Of a stretch of DNA of 64,000 bases, positions 52,915 to 62,014 are shown piece after piece. The notes below the pieces were generated by a model, which saw only the letters and a list, made by a program, of their open reading frames with translations, did not search any database and was not told the DNA's origin. Source of the DNA: Oscillospiraceae bacterium. GTDB lineage: Bacteria > Bacillota > Clostridia > Oscillospirales > Acutalibacteraceae. The DNA lies in NCBI GenBank assembly GCA_012520505.1, contig JAAYOC010000026.1, positions 1-64,000 on the forward strand, given 5' to 3'. How positions within the stretch are numbered: the stretch's first letter is position 1; each line of letters starts with the position of its first letter. Position numbers and translations under genes: made by a program.

Positions 52915-54060
52915 CTAATCTATTATCTCTTCTTCTGTGTCAACAAGAACTTCATTAACATCAGAAATGAAATCCATCTCATCAGAAAAGCTTGAATAGT
53001 CACCGTACAAGCCTGAATACTTGGATTTTTTCATAATATGAATTTCATCAGGTGCAATAAGAATACCAATATTGTCACCAACAGCACTATAATCCGTAGT
53101 TTGAATCATCCATTTAAAGCCCTTAATATCTACAATTATTTCATAATGGACACCTTTAAAAACAACTGAAGTAACTACACCGGAAATCATACCTTTTTCC
53201 GGTTCACAAATATCCACATCTTCAGGACGAATTACAACATCAACAAGTTCATTTTCTTGAAACCCTTTATCTACACAATCAAAAACATGACCGGAGAACA
53301 TAACTTTGAAATCTTTTTTCATAACACCGTCTAGAATGTTTGATTCGCCAATAAAGTCAGCAACAAAAGCATTCTTTGGTTCGTTATAAATGTCTAGCGG
53401 AGAACCAATGTGTTGAATTTCACCTTGGTCCATTACTACTATTGTGTCAGACATTGAAAGTGCTTCTTCCTGATCATGTGTAACATAAATAAATGTAATT
53501 TTAAGTCTTTCTTGAATGCTCTTAAGTTCAGCTTGCATATCTTTTCTAAGTTTTAAATCAAGTGCACCCAAAGGCTCATCAAGAAGCAAGACTCTTGGAT
53601 CTACAGCTAACGCTCTGGCAATTGCAACACGTTGTTGTTGACCGCCGGAAAGTGATTCAACTGAACGATGCTCAAAACCTTTTAAATCTACGAGAGCAAG
53701 CATTTCAGTAACCTTTTCTTTTATCTCTTTGTCTTTCATTTTACGAAGGCGAAGACCAAAAGCAATATTTTCATAAACATTGAGATGTGGAAACAGTGCA
53801 TAGCGTTGGAAAATAGTGTTAACCTGTCTTTCGTTTGCAGGTACATCATTTACACATCTGCCATCAAAAATAACTTCTCCGGAATCAGGTTCAAGGAAAC
53901 CTGCAATAATTCTAAGAATTGTAGTTTTACCACAACCGGAAGCACCTAAAAGAGTTATAAATTCTCCATCTCTAATAGAAAGATTTAAATCTTTCAATAT
54001 CTGCTCGCCATCAAAACTGATTGAAATATCTTTTAAACTTATAATGACATTCTTTTCCAA
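52915..54060 (-). CDS. potA: spermidine/putrescine ABC transporter ATP-binding protein
   Basis: ABC ATPase with Walker [11 protein letters not shown]-loop FQRYALFPH, signature [10 protein letters not shown], Walker [12 protein letters not shown] and switch His in VTHDQEEAL; the C-terminal third is a TOBE domain ([10 protein letters not shown]). Start uncertain: GAGGGGGAG lies 7 bases before the TTG at 54060 (4 before the TTG at 54063), whereas the ATGs at 54090 and 54078 have no good site. From 54060 the protein has about 381 residues and begins as PotA homologues do. The acidic C-terminal tail (VDTEEEIID) is longer than usual. Confidence 0.93.
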   Translation of the reverse strand: MEKNVIISLKDISISFDGEQILKDLNLSIRDGEFITLLGASGCGKTTILRIIAGFLEPDSGEVIFDGRCVNDVPANERQVNTIFQRYALFPHLNVYENIAFGLRLRKMKDKEIKEKVTEMLALVDLKGFEHRSVESLSGGQQQRVAIARALAVDPRVLLLDEPLGALDLKLRKDMQAELKSIQERLKITFIYVTHDQEEALSMSDTIVVMDQGEIQHIGSPLDIYNEPKNAFVADFIGESNILDGVMKKDFKVMFSGHVFDCVDKGFQENELVDVVIRPEDVDICEPEKGMISGVVTSVVFKGVHYEIIVDIKGFKWMIQTTDYSAVGDNIGILIAPDEIHIMKKSKYSGLYGDYSSFSDEMDFISDVNEVLVDTEEEIID

Positions 54061-54172
54061 CAATCCACTCCCCCTCATATTTATCCGCATTTATTTTGCC
54101 TATTTATATGTATTTGTTTACTCCATTATTATCTTTTGCTAATAAATTCACCTGTTTAATTATCAATATCTT

Positions 54173-54772
54173 TTATCTGTTTTCCAACAACTTAACATAG
54201 CCGTAAATTAAATCAGCGGTACCTTCAATACCGAGTTTTGAAGAATTTACACATAAATCATATGCATTTGCTTGACGCCATTTTGTTGAAGCATGATAAT
54301 CATGATAATGTCTTCTTCTATTGTCAATCTTTTTCATCTGAGTAAATGCTTCTTTTTCGGACCAATTATATCTTTCCATAAGATGGCGAAGCTTTACATC
54401 TTCATCTCCACTTACAAATACACGGACAAGTCCTTCTCTACCTTTTAAAATTTCATCGCCACAACGGCCAACAAGTACGAAAGATTCGCCAATATCAGCC
54501 AACTCTGTAATGTAATCAAAAACCATTTTTGCAAAAACATCTTCTATTGAGTTTGAGTGACCATAAACACTTCTTGAAAGAAAATAATTTCTACGTTTTT
54601 CATCATATTTTGCAATTGTTGCATGGTCAAACCCATGCCTTTCAACCATTTTGTGCAAAATTTCTCTATCAAGCAAAGGGATGTCTAATTTTCTTGCAAG
54701 TAAATCAGCTACTTTATGACCTTGGCTTCCAAATTCACGACTGATAGTAACTAAAATCTGTTTCTTATTCAT
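54173..54772 (-). CDS. cytidylate kinase-like family protein
   Basis: About 199 residues: nucleotide-kinase fold with the start QILVTISREFGSQGHKVADLLARKL, where the P-loop is replaced by SREFGSQG as in the cytidylate-kinase-like (Pfam Cytidylate_kin2) family, and GESFVLVGRCGDEIL in the middle. True cmk is present elsewhere in the window, so this is a paralogue of unknown substrate. The ATG at 54772 lies 10 bases after GGAG; a TTG two codons earlier is closer to the site and cannot be excluded. Confidence 0.85.
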   Translation of the reverse strand: MNKKQILVTISREFGSQGHKVADLLARKLDIPLLDREILHKMVERHGFDHATIAKYDEKRRNYFLSRSVYGHSNSIEDVFAKMVFDYITELADIGESFVLVGRCGDEILKGREGLVRVFVSGDEDVKLRHLMERYNWSEKEAFTQMKKIDNRRRHYHDYHASTKWRQANAYDLCVNSSKLGIEGTADLIYGYVKLLENR

Positions 54773-54791
54773 TGTCAAACTTCTCCTTTAC

Positions 54792-56153
54792 CTAAAAATA
54801 TTTGATGAAAATAATAACCATTGTCAGCGCCACCACCAAAACAGTAATAGGAGCATTATATTTACAGTATCTACCCCATGTAACCGGATGGCCTGCTTTC
54901 ATTACAATACTTGTTCCTACAACATTTGCAGAAGCCCCAATCGGTGTTGCACTACCACCAATATCGGTGCCCATTGAAAGTGTCCAAGACAATGTTTCAA
55001 GAGACATACCGGTAGTTCCAGCCATAGAAGAAATTACCGGAACCATTGTAGCGGCAAATGGAATATTGTCTATAAAAGCGGATGCAAAGGCGGATATCCA
55101 AAGAACAATTGCCACCATAAGAATTGGGTTATCACCTGAAAGTTTAGCAATGGCATTTGCAAGTAAAGTAAGAACACCTGTTTCTTCAAGACCTGAAACT
55201 ACCATAAACAAACCGATAAAAAATATAAGTGTTTTATAGTCGATTTTCTTTATCAAATCAGTAGTGTCTTTAACTCCATAAGTTACAAGAATACCAAATA
55301 GTGTTATTACTATTGCAATTATACCAATTGTTGCTACTGTTAAATGCGTCATTGCATGTGTTATGAGTAACACCGTAACAACCAAAAAAACTACCCAAAG
55401 AACAACAAAGCCGGCTTTATTTTTTATAGCTTCTTTTGGGTCCGGATATTCAATATCTGCAGGTCTGTTTTTTTCGCTCTCCTTCAGGTTTTTACGCATA
55501 ATAAGATAAAAATAAGGAATTGTCAGTAATAAACAGAAGAAAGAAATAACACCTGTATTCATAATAAAATCATTAAAATTATATCCAAAAGCTGTACCAA
55601 TAATAATGTTCGGTGGATCACCACACATGGTTGCAGAACCACCAAGATTAGCACAGAAAATTTCTGCTAAAACCATAGGAATAGGATCGAATTTTAGTAA
55701 ATGTGCAAGTCTAACTGTTACAACAGCTAGAAACATAATAACGGTAATACTGTCAATAAACATTGAAAGTACAGCTGACATAACCATAAATGTTATAAGC
55801 AGTGGAACGGTCTTGTATTTTACAAGCTTAGCAAGTTCTAAACAAAGCCAGTTAAAGCAACCTGCATGAATAAGTCCCTGAACCATAACTGTCATTCCGG
55901 CGATAAATATGATAGTTGCCCAGTTAATACCACTGTCTTCTCCCCCGCCACCAAACCAGAACTCAGACATTGTAAGTTCATTGAAGCTTAGAGTTCTAAA
56001 GACAGCTTCAGGAGATTTCATTACAAGCAAAAACATCAGCAGTACTGCCGCACCACTAACGAGTGTAATGATATGTTTTTCAATTTTTTCAGCAATAATA
56101 AAACCAAACATCACTAAAAAAATTAATACAGCAATTATTTTTGCTGCGACCAT
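54792..56153 (-). CDS. ArsB/NhaD/SLC13-type ion transporter
   Basis: A 453-residue membrane protein with 11-12 helices and the two inverted-repeat signatures of the ion-transporter superfamily: NLGGSATMCGDPPNIIIGTA and DIGGSATPIGASANVVGTS. It transports anions such as arsenite, or sodium/dicarboxylates; the exact substrate cannot be read. AGAGGG precedes the ATG. It lies upstream of and close to the cytidylate-kinase-like gene (13-20 bases), probably in one transcript. Confidence 0.85.
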   Translation of the reverse strand: MVAAKIIAVLIFLVMFGFIIAEKIEKHIITLVSGAAVLLMFLLVMKSPEAVFRTLSFNELTMSEFWFGGGGEDSGINWATIIFIAGMTVMVQGLIHAGCFNWLCLELAKLVKYKTVPLLITFMVMSAVLSMFIDSITVIMFLAVVTVRLAHLLKFDPIPMVLAEIFCANLGGSATMCGDPPNIIIGTAFGYNFNDFIMNTGVISFFCLLLTIPYFYLIMRKNLKESEKNRPADIEYPDPKEAIKNKAGFVVLWVVFLVVTVLLITHAMTHLTVATIGIIAIVITLFGILVTYGVKDTTDLIKKIDYKTLIFFIGLFMVVSGLEETGVLTLLANAIAKLSGDNPILMVAIVLWISAFASAFIDNIPFAATMVPVISSMAGTTGMSLETLSWTLSMGTDIGGSATPIGASANVVGTSIVMKAGHPVTWGRYCKYNAPITVLVVALTMVIIFIKYF

Positions 56154-56212
56154 TTTGAAAAACCCTCTTTCAAATTTTGATTCTATATTTAATTTTTTCT
56201 ACAATAAATATC

Positions 56213-56241
56213 AAACCGCCAAAGTTATCCCTTGGCGGTTT
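56213..56241. terminator. bidirectional hairpin terminator
   Basis: Perfect 10-bp stem AAACCGCCAA/TTGGCGGTTT (56213-56222 with 56232-56241) right after the small zinc-ribbon gene, with T-rich sequence following on both strands. Confidence 0.8.
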
Positions 56242-56249
56242 TGAATAAA

Positions 56250-56537
56250 TCATTTCAAGTCACGAACAAAGGTGATGTTGCCCTCATTGATCATCGTATA
56301 GTTGTTTGATCTTTCCTTACCTGCCCTTTTAGCGATTTCAGAATCCACAGAATACAAAGCGTTACATTCCGGACAAATAGTAAATAAATCAATTTTAAAA
56401 TCATACAGTTTAAAACCTAAAAATCCAATACCGTTAGATGCTTTAAGTATATTCATATAAACTGTTGCTTTACAGCGCGGGCAAATTATGTCTTCGGTAA
56501 TGCCAAAATCCTTAATGTTATCAGCTAATAAATTCAT
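56250..56537 (-). CDS. small two-CxxC zinc-ribbon protein, unknown function
   Basis: A 95-residue protein with CPRC near residue 19 and CPEC near residue 55, likely one zinc ribbon, and a charged C-terminal tail. The ATG at 56537 follows GAGGGGAA; the longer frame to 56609 has no ribosome site. It lies 99 bases after tyrS with a terminator behind it. No family recognised. Confidence 0.7.
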   Translation of the reverse strand: MNLLADNIKDFGITEDIICPRCKATVYMNILKASNGIGFLGFKLYDFKIDLFTICPECNALYSVDSEIAKRAGKERSNNYTMINEGNITFVRDLK

Positions 56538-56636
56538 AATTATTCCCCTCTTTTGAAGTTTCTTCAATTTTATCAAATGTATTCTACATTCAATGTCTAT
56601 CAATGTCAATTACTTTTAATAGTTAATTTAAATTGT

Positions 56637-57857
56637 TTACAGACTTACCTTATGGAAAACTTTTTTACCTTTTTTTATTACAATTCCGGCAGTTAATTCA
56701 GCAGAACCATATTCCGTTTTTGGATCAGTTATCTTTACATCGTCAACTGCAACTGCACCCTGCTGGACAAGACGTCTTGCATCACCATTTGAAGTACAAA
56801 TGCCTGTTTTAACGAGAAGGGTAAGAATACCTATTCTGCCGTCTTGTAAGTCTTTTGTCAAAAGGATAGTTTCCGGCATATCTTCACTGATACCAACACC
56901 TGAGAAGAGTGCTCTGGCAGTTGCCTGTGCCTTTTCCGCCTCTTCTTTACCATGAACTAAGCTTGTTAACTCATATGCAAGAATCTCCTTTGCCTCATTA
57001 AGCTGTGAACCTTCCCAATCGTTCATGGTTTTAATTTCTTCAATCGGCAGAAAAGTAAGCATTCTAATGCACTTAAGGACATCATCATCAGCAACATTTC
57101 TCCAATATTGATAAAAATCATAGGGCGATGTTTTTTTAGGGTCAAGCCATACTGCATTACCAGCTGTCTTGCCCATCTTATTTCCTTGTGAATCAGTAAG
57201 TAAAGTAATTGTCATAGCATGAGCATCTTTACCAAGTTTTCTTCTAATAAGTTCAGTGCCACCAAGCATATTTGACCATTGGTCATCCCCACCAAACTGC
57301 ATGTTACAGCCATAATGCTGGTAGAGATAGTAGAAATCGTATGATTGCATAATCATATAGTTAAACTCAAGGAATGAAAGTCCCTTTTCCATTCTCTGCT
57401 TATAACAATCTGCACGAAGCATATTGTTTATTGAAAAATGCGGACCTACTTCTCTAAGCATTTCAATATAATTCAACTCAAGAAGCCAATCAGCATTATT
57501 AACCATAATAGCTTTACCTTCACCAAAATCGATGAATTTTTCCATTTGTCGTTTAAAACATTCTGCATTATGGTCAATATCTTCTTTTGTTAGCATTTGT
57601 CTCATATCAGTTCTGCCGGATGGGTCACCAATCATAGTAGTTCCACCACCAATAAGTGCAACCGGTGTATTGCCAGCCATCTGTAGTCTCTTCATAAACG
57701 TTAAAGCCATAAAATGACCTGCTGTAAGGCTATCTGCGGTACAGTCAAAGCCTATGTAAAACTTTGCCTTACCTGCATTAATCATCTTTTTAATTTCTTC
57801 CTCATTTGTCACTTGAGCAATGAGACCACGGGCAATTAATTCATCATAAAGTGTCAT
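56637..57857 (-). CDS. tyrS: tyrosyl-tRNA synthetase
   Basis: Class Ic synthetase charging tRNA-Tyr. Seen: the HIGH-box region as CTADSLTAGHF (only the GH is kept), the tyrosine-binding NYMIMQSYDFYYLYQHYGCNMQFGGDDQWSN, the KMSKS equivalent KMGKT, and a C-terminal S4 domain. 406 residues is normal. GAAGGAG precedes the ATG. The 90-base upstream gap is too short for a T-box leader. Confidence 0.96.
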   Translation of the reverse strand: MTLYDELIARGLIAQVTNEEEIKKMINAGKAKFYIGFDCTADSLTAGHFMALTFMKRLQMAGNTPVALIGGGTTMIGDPSGRTDMRQMLTKEDIDHNAECFKRQMEKFIDFGEGKAIMVNNADWLLELNYIEMLREVGPHFSINNMLRADCYKQRMEKGLSFLEFNYMIMQSYDFYYLYQHYGCNMQFGGDDQWSNMLGGTELIRRKLGKDAHAMTITLLTDSQGNKMGKTAGNAVWLDPKKTSPYDFYQYWRNVADDDVLKCIRMLTFLPIEEIKTMNDWEGSQLNEAKEILAYELTSLVHGKEEAEKAQATARALFSGVGISEDMPETILLTKDLQDGRIGILTLLVKTGICTSNGDARRLVQQGAVAVDDVKITDPKTEYGSAELTAGIVIKKGKKVFHKVSL

Positions 57858-57947
57858 AACTATCTCCTTCTATTTCTAAACATCTCTCCGGATATACAAG
57901 AATTATTGTATATTAAATTATCGCAAATTAATTATCTTATCAACTTT

Positions 57948-59591
57948 TTAGTTTTCTTTAACAATTTTAGCAATTTTAGCATTTTCTAACATTTCTTTTG
58001 CATTAGAAATTTGTAAATCTGTTACATTCACGCCGCCGATAATTCGAGCAACTTCCTCTATTCTGCCACTCTTATCAAGAGGGGTAACTCTTGTATATGT
58101 TTTTCCATTTAGTACTTCCTTAGTAATGAGGAAGTGATGGTCGGCATAGGCGGCAACCTGTGCGCTGTGTGTAATGCAAATTACCTGTCTTGTCTTAGAG
58201 ACATTTTGAAGAGATATTGCAATTTTCTCAGCAGCGCCACCTGAAATACCGGTATCTATTTCATCGAATATCATCGTACTTACATTGTTTTTTGTTTTTG
58301 CGAGCACGTTTTGTATTGCGAGCATAATCCTTGAAAGTTCACCACCGGATGCAATTTTAGCAAGCGGTTTTAACGATTCACCCGGATTTGGTGATATTAA
58401 AAATTCAATTATATCTGAACCTGCAGAGTTTAGCTTACATCTTTCAAATGCGGTTTGTATTTCCACATTCGGCATATCAAGGAAAGTCAGTTCATGTTTT
58501 ACACGAACTTCAAATTCAGAAGCTGTATGTTTTCTTGCAATGGAAAGTTTATCTGCAACTGCAAGTAAGTCTTCTTTATCCTTTTCAAGCTGAAGTATAA
58601 TCTCATCTTGATTTGCACTCATAGTTAGTAAAGTATTTAATTCTTCTTTGGAGTTTTTTAGATACTTAAAAATTTCTTCTTCAGATTCACCATATTTACC
58701 TTTTAACTTAAAAAGGCAATTTATTCGTTCTTCAATTACTTGTAAGTCATCCGGGTTAAATTGAAGATCAAAAATGGCAGCTTCTATTTCATTCTTTTTA
58801 TCAGAAAGTGAATAAGCGAGTTCAAATATTTCAGATGCCATTGTTTTAGCACTGTCATAATACTGAGAAGCACTCTCAAACGATTTAGCCACATCAAATA
58901 AAGCGGTTACTGCACCTGTTTCTTCATCAGAATCAGCCATCATTTTGTATGCATTTTTAAGAGCAGTAGTTACCTTTTCAGCATTTCTAAAGAGAGAACG
59001 TTTTTCACAAAGCTCGTCGTACTCTCCTATTTTAATATCAGCTTCTTCAATTTCGTTTATTTCAAATTGTAAAAACTCAATTCGTTTTTGTTTTTCTTCT
59101 TCATTAGTATTTAATGCCTTGAACTGTCTATACAGTTCAATATACTTTGTATATTTTTCAAGATATTCGCTATAAAGTTCTTCAAGTCCACCTAAAGAGT
59201 CCAAATATTTATAGTGATGTTCTGCATTTAAAAGATTTTGACTATCATGTTGACCATGAATGCTAATTAATTCTTTACCAAGTGTCTTAAGCATTCCAAC
59301 AGTCGCAGGCTCTCCGTTAATTTTACAAATATTTCTACCATCAAGACAAATAATTCTAGAAACTATGGTTTGCTCAACACCATTATCAAAAACCGCTACG
59401 ACCTCGGCACGTTCAGCACCGGTACGAATAAGTTCCTTTGATGTACGCTCGCCAAGCACAGCAGACAGGGCGTCGATAATTATAGATTTACCGGCACCCG
59501 TTTCACCGCTCATGACATTAAGACCGGGCTCAAAGTCAATTTCAGCGGATTCAATTATAGCAATGTTTTCAATTTTTAATGTTGATAACAT
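57948..59591 (-). CDS. recN: DNA repair protein RecN
   Basis: SMC-like ATPase acting at double-strand breaks. Seen: Walker A SGETGAGKSIIIDAL at about residue 31, the long coiled-coil middle, the ABC-type signature LASGGELSRIMLA, and Walker B TMIFDEIDTGISG. 547 residues is slightly short. GGAG precedes the ATG. It is downstream of argR as in other Firmicutes. Confidence 0.96.
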   Translation of the reverse strand: MLSTLKIENIAIIESAEIDFEPGLNVMSGETGAGKSIIIDALSAVLGERTSKELIRTGAERAEVVAVFDNGVEQTIVSRIICLDGRNICKINGEPATVGMLKTLGKELISIHGQHDSQNLLNAEHHYKYLDSLGGLEELYSEYLEKYTKYIELYRQFKALNTNEEEKQKRIEFLQFEINEIEEADIKIGEYDELCEKRSLFRNAEKVTTALKNAYKMMADSDEETGAVTALFDVAKSFESASQYYDSAKTMASEIFELAYSLSDKKNEIEAAIFDLQFNPDDLQVIEERINCLFKLKGKYGESEEEIFKYLKNSKEELNTLLTMSANQDEIILQLEKDKEDLLAVADKLSIARKHTASEFEVRVKHELTFLDMPNVEIQTAFERCKLNSAGSDIIEFLISPNPGESLKPLAKIASGGELSRIMLAIQNVLAKTKNNVSTMIFDEIDTGISGGAAEKIAISLQNVSKTRQVICITHSAQVAAYADHHFLITKEVLNGKTYTRVTPLDKSGRIEEVARIIGGVNVTDLQISNAKEMLENAKIAKIVKEN

Positions 59592-59700
59592 AGTTGCTCC
59601 GTTTTATTCACACTCTAGAATTAAAGCGTAACCTACATATTTGATTTAAGCTATGAATCTACATAGCTATAAACCTACATAAATATAAGCCCGTGTGAAG

Positions 59701-59752
59701 ATTTGTTTTAAAGATTTATTCTAAAAATTTGTTTTAAAGATTCATTCTAGAT
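59701..59752. repeat. 26-bp tandem duplication at the argR stop codon
   Basis: ATTTGTTTTAAAGATT followed by (T/C)ATTCTA occurs at 59701-59726 and again at 59727-59752, differing at about two positions. The second copy contains the argR stop (59742-59744). Confidence 0.75.
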
Positions 59753-60200
59753 ATTTTTCCTTAATTTCGATACAGAAGTTCCTTGCATCTTGTTCGGACC
59801 TACAAAGAACAAATATTGTATCATCACCGGCAAGAGTGCCAACAACACCTTCCCAATTCATAGCATCTATGGATGCACATGCTGCATTTGCCATACCACT
59901 ATGAGTTTTTAATACACTTATATTTGTCGCATAATCAACTGATATTACGGAACCTGAGAGAATTGTATGGTACTTTGTTACGAGTTTCTCATCCTCGTCC
60001 ATATTTAATGAATATACAGATTTTCCAGAGTCACCAATCTTTTTAATGAGTTTTAAGTCTTTAATATCTCTTGATACTGTTGCCTGAGTTACCTTAAAAC
60101 CCTTTACCTTAAGCTTTTGTATCAATTCATCCTGAGTTGAAATTGTCTCGTTACTTATCAGTTCGACAATAGCATTTTGTCTTCTCTTTCTTATATTCAT
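59742..60200 (-). CDS. argR: arginine repressor
   Basis: A 152-residue ArgR/AhrC: N-terminal winged helix (FKVTQATVSRDIKDLKLIK, recognition helix) and a C-terminal oligomerisation/arginine domain (GTLAGDDTIFVLCRSEQDA). It controls arginine genes with arginine as corepressor. The ATG overlaps the nadK stop (ATGA), with GAGGAAAG upstream. Confidence 0.95.
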   Translation of the reverse strand: MNIRKRRQNAIVELISNETISTQDELIQKLKVKGFKVTQATVSRDIKDLKLIKKIGDSGKSVYSLNMDEDEKLVTKYHTILSGSVISVDYATNISVLKTHSGMANAACASIDAMNWEGVVGTLAGDDTIFVLCRSEQDARNFCIEIKEKYLE

Positions 60201-61069
60201 ATGTCTTTCCTCTCTATTCCGGCAAGTTTATTATCAAGAATGTTATAGAAATGATCATGCTTAATTCTTATAAACTTTGCATATTTGTCCGATTTCGTAA
60301 TTAAAATAATATCTCCTTCACCGACATTTTGAGTTTCCTCACCATCAAAAGACAAGTAAAGATCTGTATTTCGAGAATTTTTATTACTATAAATTTCTAT
60401 TTTATTTTCAGCGGAAAATACAATGGACCTGGAAAACATCGATTGTGCCGCAATAGGTGTTACAACTATCGCTTCAATTGAAGGATTAATAATTGGTCCT
60501 CCTGCCGACAGAGAATAAGCTGAAGAGCCTGTAGGAGTCGCAACAATAATACCATCAGCTCTAAATGTTTTAATAAAATTACCGTCACAAATTACATCTA
60601 TATCCGTAATTTTAAGTGTAGCACCACGTGCAAGTACAACATCATTTATACAATAACTTTTTGAAAACAGTTTTCCCTTGCGATGTAGTTCCACATCAAG
60701 AAGCATACGCTTATCAATAACATAATTTCCATTGATAAGTTCCTTTAAAAGTTCAAGTTCCTCTGCTTCAAGGCCGGCCATAAATGCAAGCCTACCGGCA
60801 TTAATACAAAGTATTGGTTTGTCGTAATCAACGGTATTCTTGGCTACATTTAAAAGTGAGCCGTCACCACCTACAGAAATAACTACATCACACCAGTTAA
60901 GAAGTTCAGAATAAGGTTTTAAAAGCATACCATCAATAGCCCCAAAACATTTCTCACTGGTGTCTAAAGCAGCAAATTCTGCCCCGTATTTAGTCAGCCA
61001 TGAGCATATTTCAAAAGTTATATCTATGGCTTTTTGTATTGTTAGGTTAGGAAGCAAAGCAATTTTCAT
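60197..61069 (-). CDS. nadK: NAD kinase
   Basis: Phosphorylates NAD to NADP. Seen: the catalytic GGDGSLL motif (VISVGGDGSLLNVAK), GRLAFMAG in place of the usual GxLGFL, and the NAD-binding TPTGSSAYSLSAGGPI. 290 residues from the ATG at 61069, which follows GGGGAAA. Member of the dxs-tlyA-nadK-argR-recN cluster. Confidence 0.94.
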   Translation of the reverse strand: MKIALLPNLTIQKAIDITFEICSWLTKYGAEFAALDTSEKCFGAIDGMLLKPYSELLNWCDVVISVGGDGSLLNVAKNTVDYDKPILCINAGRLAFMAGLEAEELELLKELINGNYVIDKRMLLDVELHRKGKLFSKSYCINDVVLARGATLKITDIDVICDGNFIKTFRADGIIVATPTGSSAYSLSAGGPIINPSIEAIVVTPIAAQSMFSRSIVFSAENKIEIYSNKNSRNTDLYLSFDGEETQNVGEGDIILITKSDKYAKFIRIKHDHFYNILDNKLAGIERKDI

Positions 61070-61199
61070 ATTATTTCCCCGCAATTAATTGTACTTTTTC
61101 AGTACCATCTATCATATTTTTTATTATGTTCTACATGTTTTACTGTATTTCGTATTACTTTATTTTGTTTTTCTTTTATCATTTTCTTACAAGCAACTA

Positions 61200-62012
61200 T
61201 TAACAAATATTCAAATTTTGATGTGATTTTTTTGCAATTATTTCAGGTGGCACATCAACTTTGTTGATAGGATTTTCTGATTTTTCAACAAACAACAAAT
61301 ATTCTATATTTCCTTCCGGTCCCTTGATAGGTGAATAATCAAGACCCAATAAAGAAAAACCATTTTGAAACGCAAAATCTAAAATTATTTCAAGAACCTC
61401 AATATGAGTAGAAAGTTCTTTAACTACACCTTTTTTACCGACTTTATCACGACCGGCCTCAAATTGTGGTTTGATAAGGCAAACTGCCTGTCCACCTATC
61501 TTTAAAAGATTTCGCATAACCGGAAGGATTATCTTCAAAGATATAAAAGATACATCAACAGATGCAAAATCTATAGGTTCTAAAATTTCAGTTTGAGTCA
61601 CGTACCTAAAATTAGTTCTTTCAAGATTAATCACTCTATCATCTGACCGAAGTTTCCAAGCAAGCTGTCCATAACCTACATCAATTGCATATACTTTCGA
61701 AGCACCATTTTGAAGCATGCAATCCGTAAAACCACCTGTTGAGGCTCCGATATCCATACAAATCTTTTCATCCAAAATTATTGGAAAAACTTCAAGAGCT
61801 TTTTCAAGTTTATATCCACCTCTTGAAACATACGGCATTTTTGAGCCACGCACTTCAATTACATCAGTCGGTTTAATGGTAGTTCCACTTTTAAGTTCCT
61901 TTTGTCCATTGACATACACCTGCCCAGCCATTATTAAGGCTTTCGCTTTTTCGCGGCTTTCTACATGTCCCTGTTCAAAAATGACTACATCTAGCCTCTT
62001 TTTATCACTCAA
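61200..62012 (-). CDS. tlyA: TlyA family rRNA 2'-O-methyltransferase / putative hemolysin
   Basis: A 270-residue protein: N-terminal S4 RNA-binding domain (residues 4-65) and a SAM methyltransferase domain with CMDIGASTGGFTDCMLQNGA and VYAIDVGYGQLAWKLR. It methylates rRNA in studied members. The start is a TTG at 62012, with AGGGGAAG upstream; no better codon is nearby. It begins 3 bases after dxs. Confidence 0.92.
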   Translation of the reverse strand: MSDKKRLDVVIFEQGHVESREKAKALIMAGQVYVNGQKELKSGTTIKPTDVIEVRGSKMPYVSRGGYKLEKALEVFPIILDEKICMDIGASTGGFTDCMLQNGASKVYAIDVGYGQLAWKLRSDDRVINLERTNFRYVTQTEILEPIDFASVDVSFISLKIILPVMRNLLKIGGQAVCLIKPQFEAGRDKVGKKGVVKELSTHIEVLEIILDFAFQNGFSLLGLDYSPIKGPEGNIEYLLFVEKSENPINKVDVPPEIIAKKSHQNLNIC

Positions 62013-62014
62013 AA

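Noticed and set aside
57858-57947. T-box leader before tyrS
   Set aside because: Only 90 bases separate tyrS from recN, and no T-box sequence or terminator is present.
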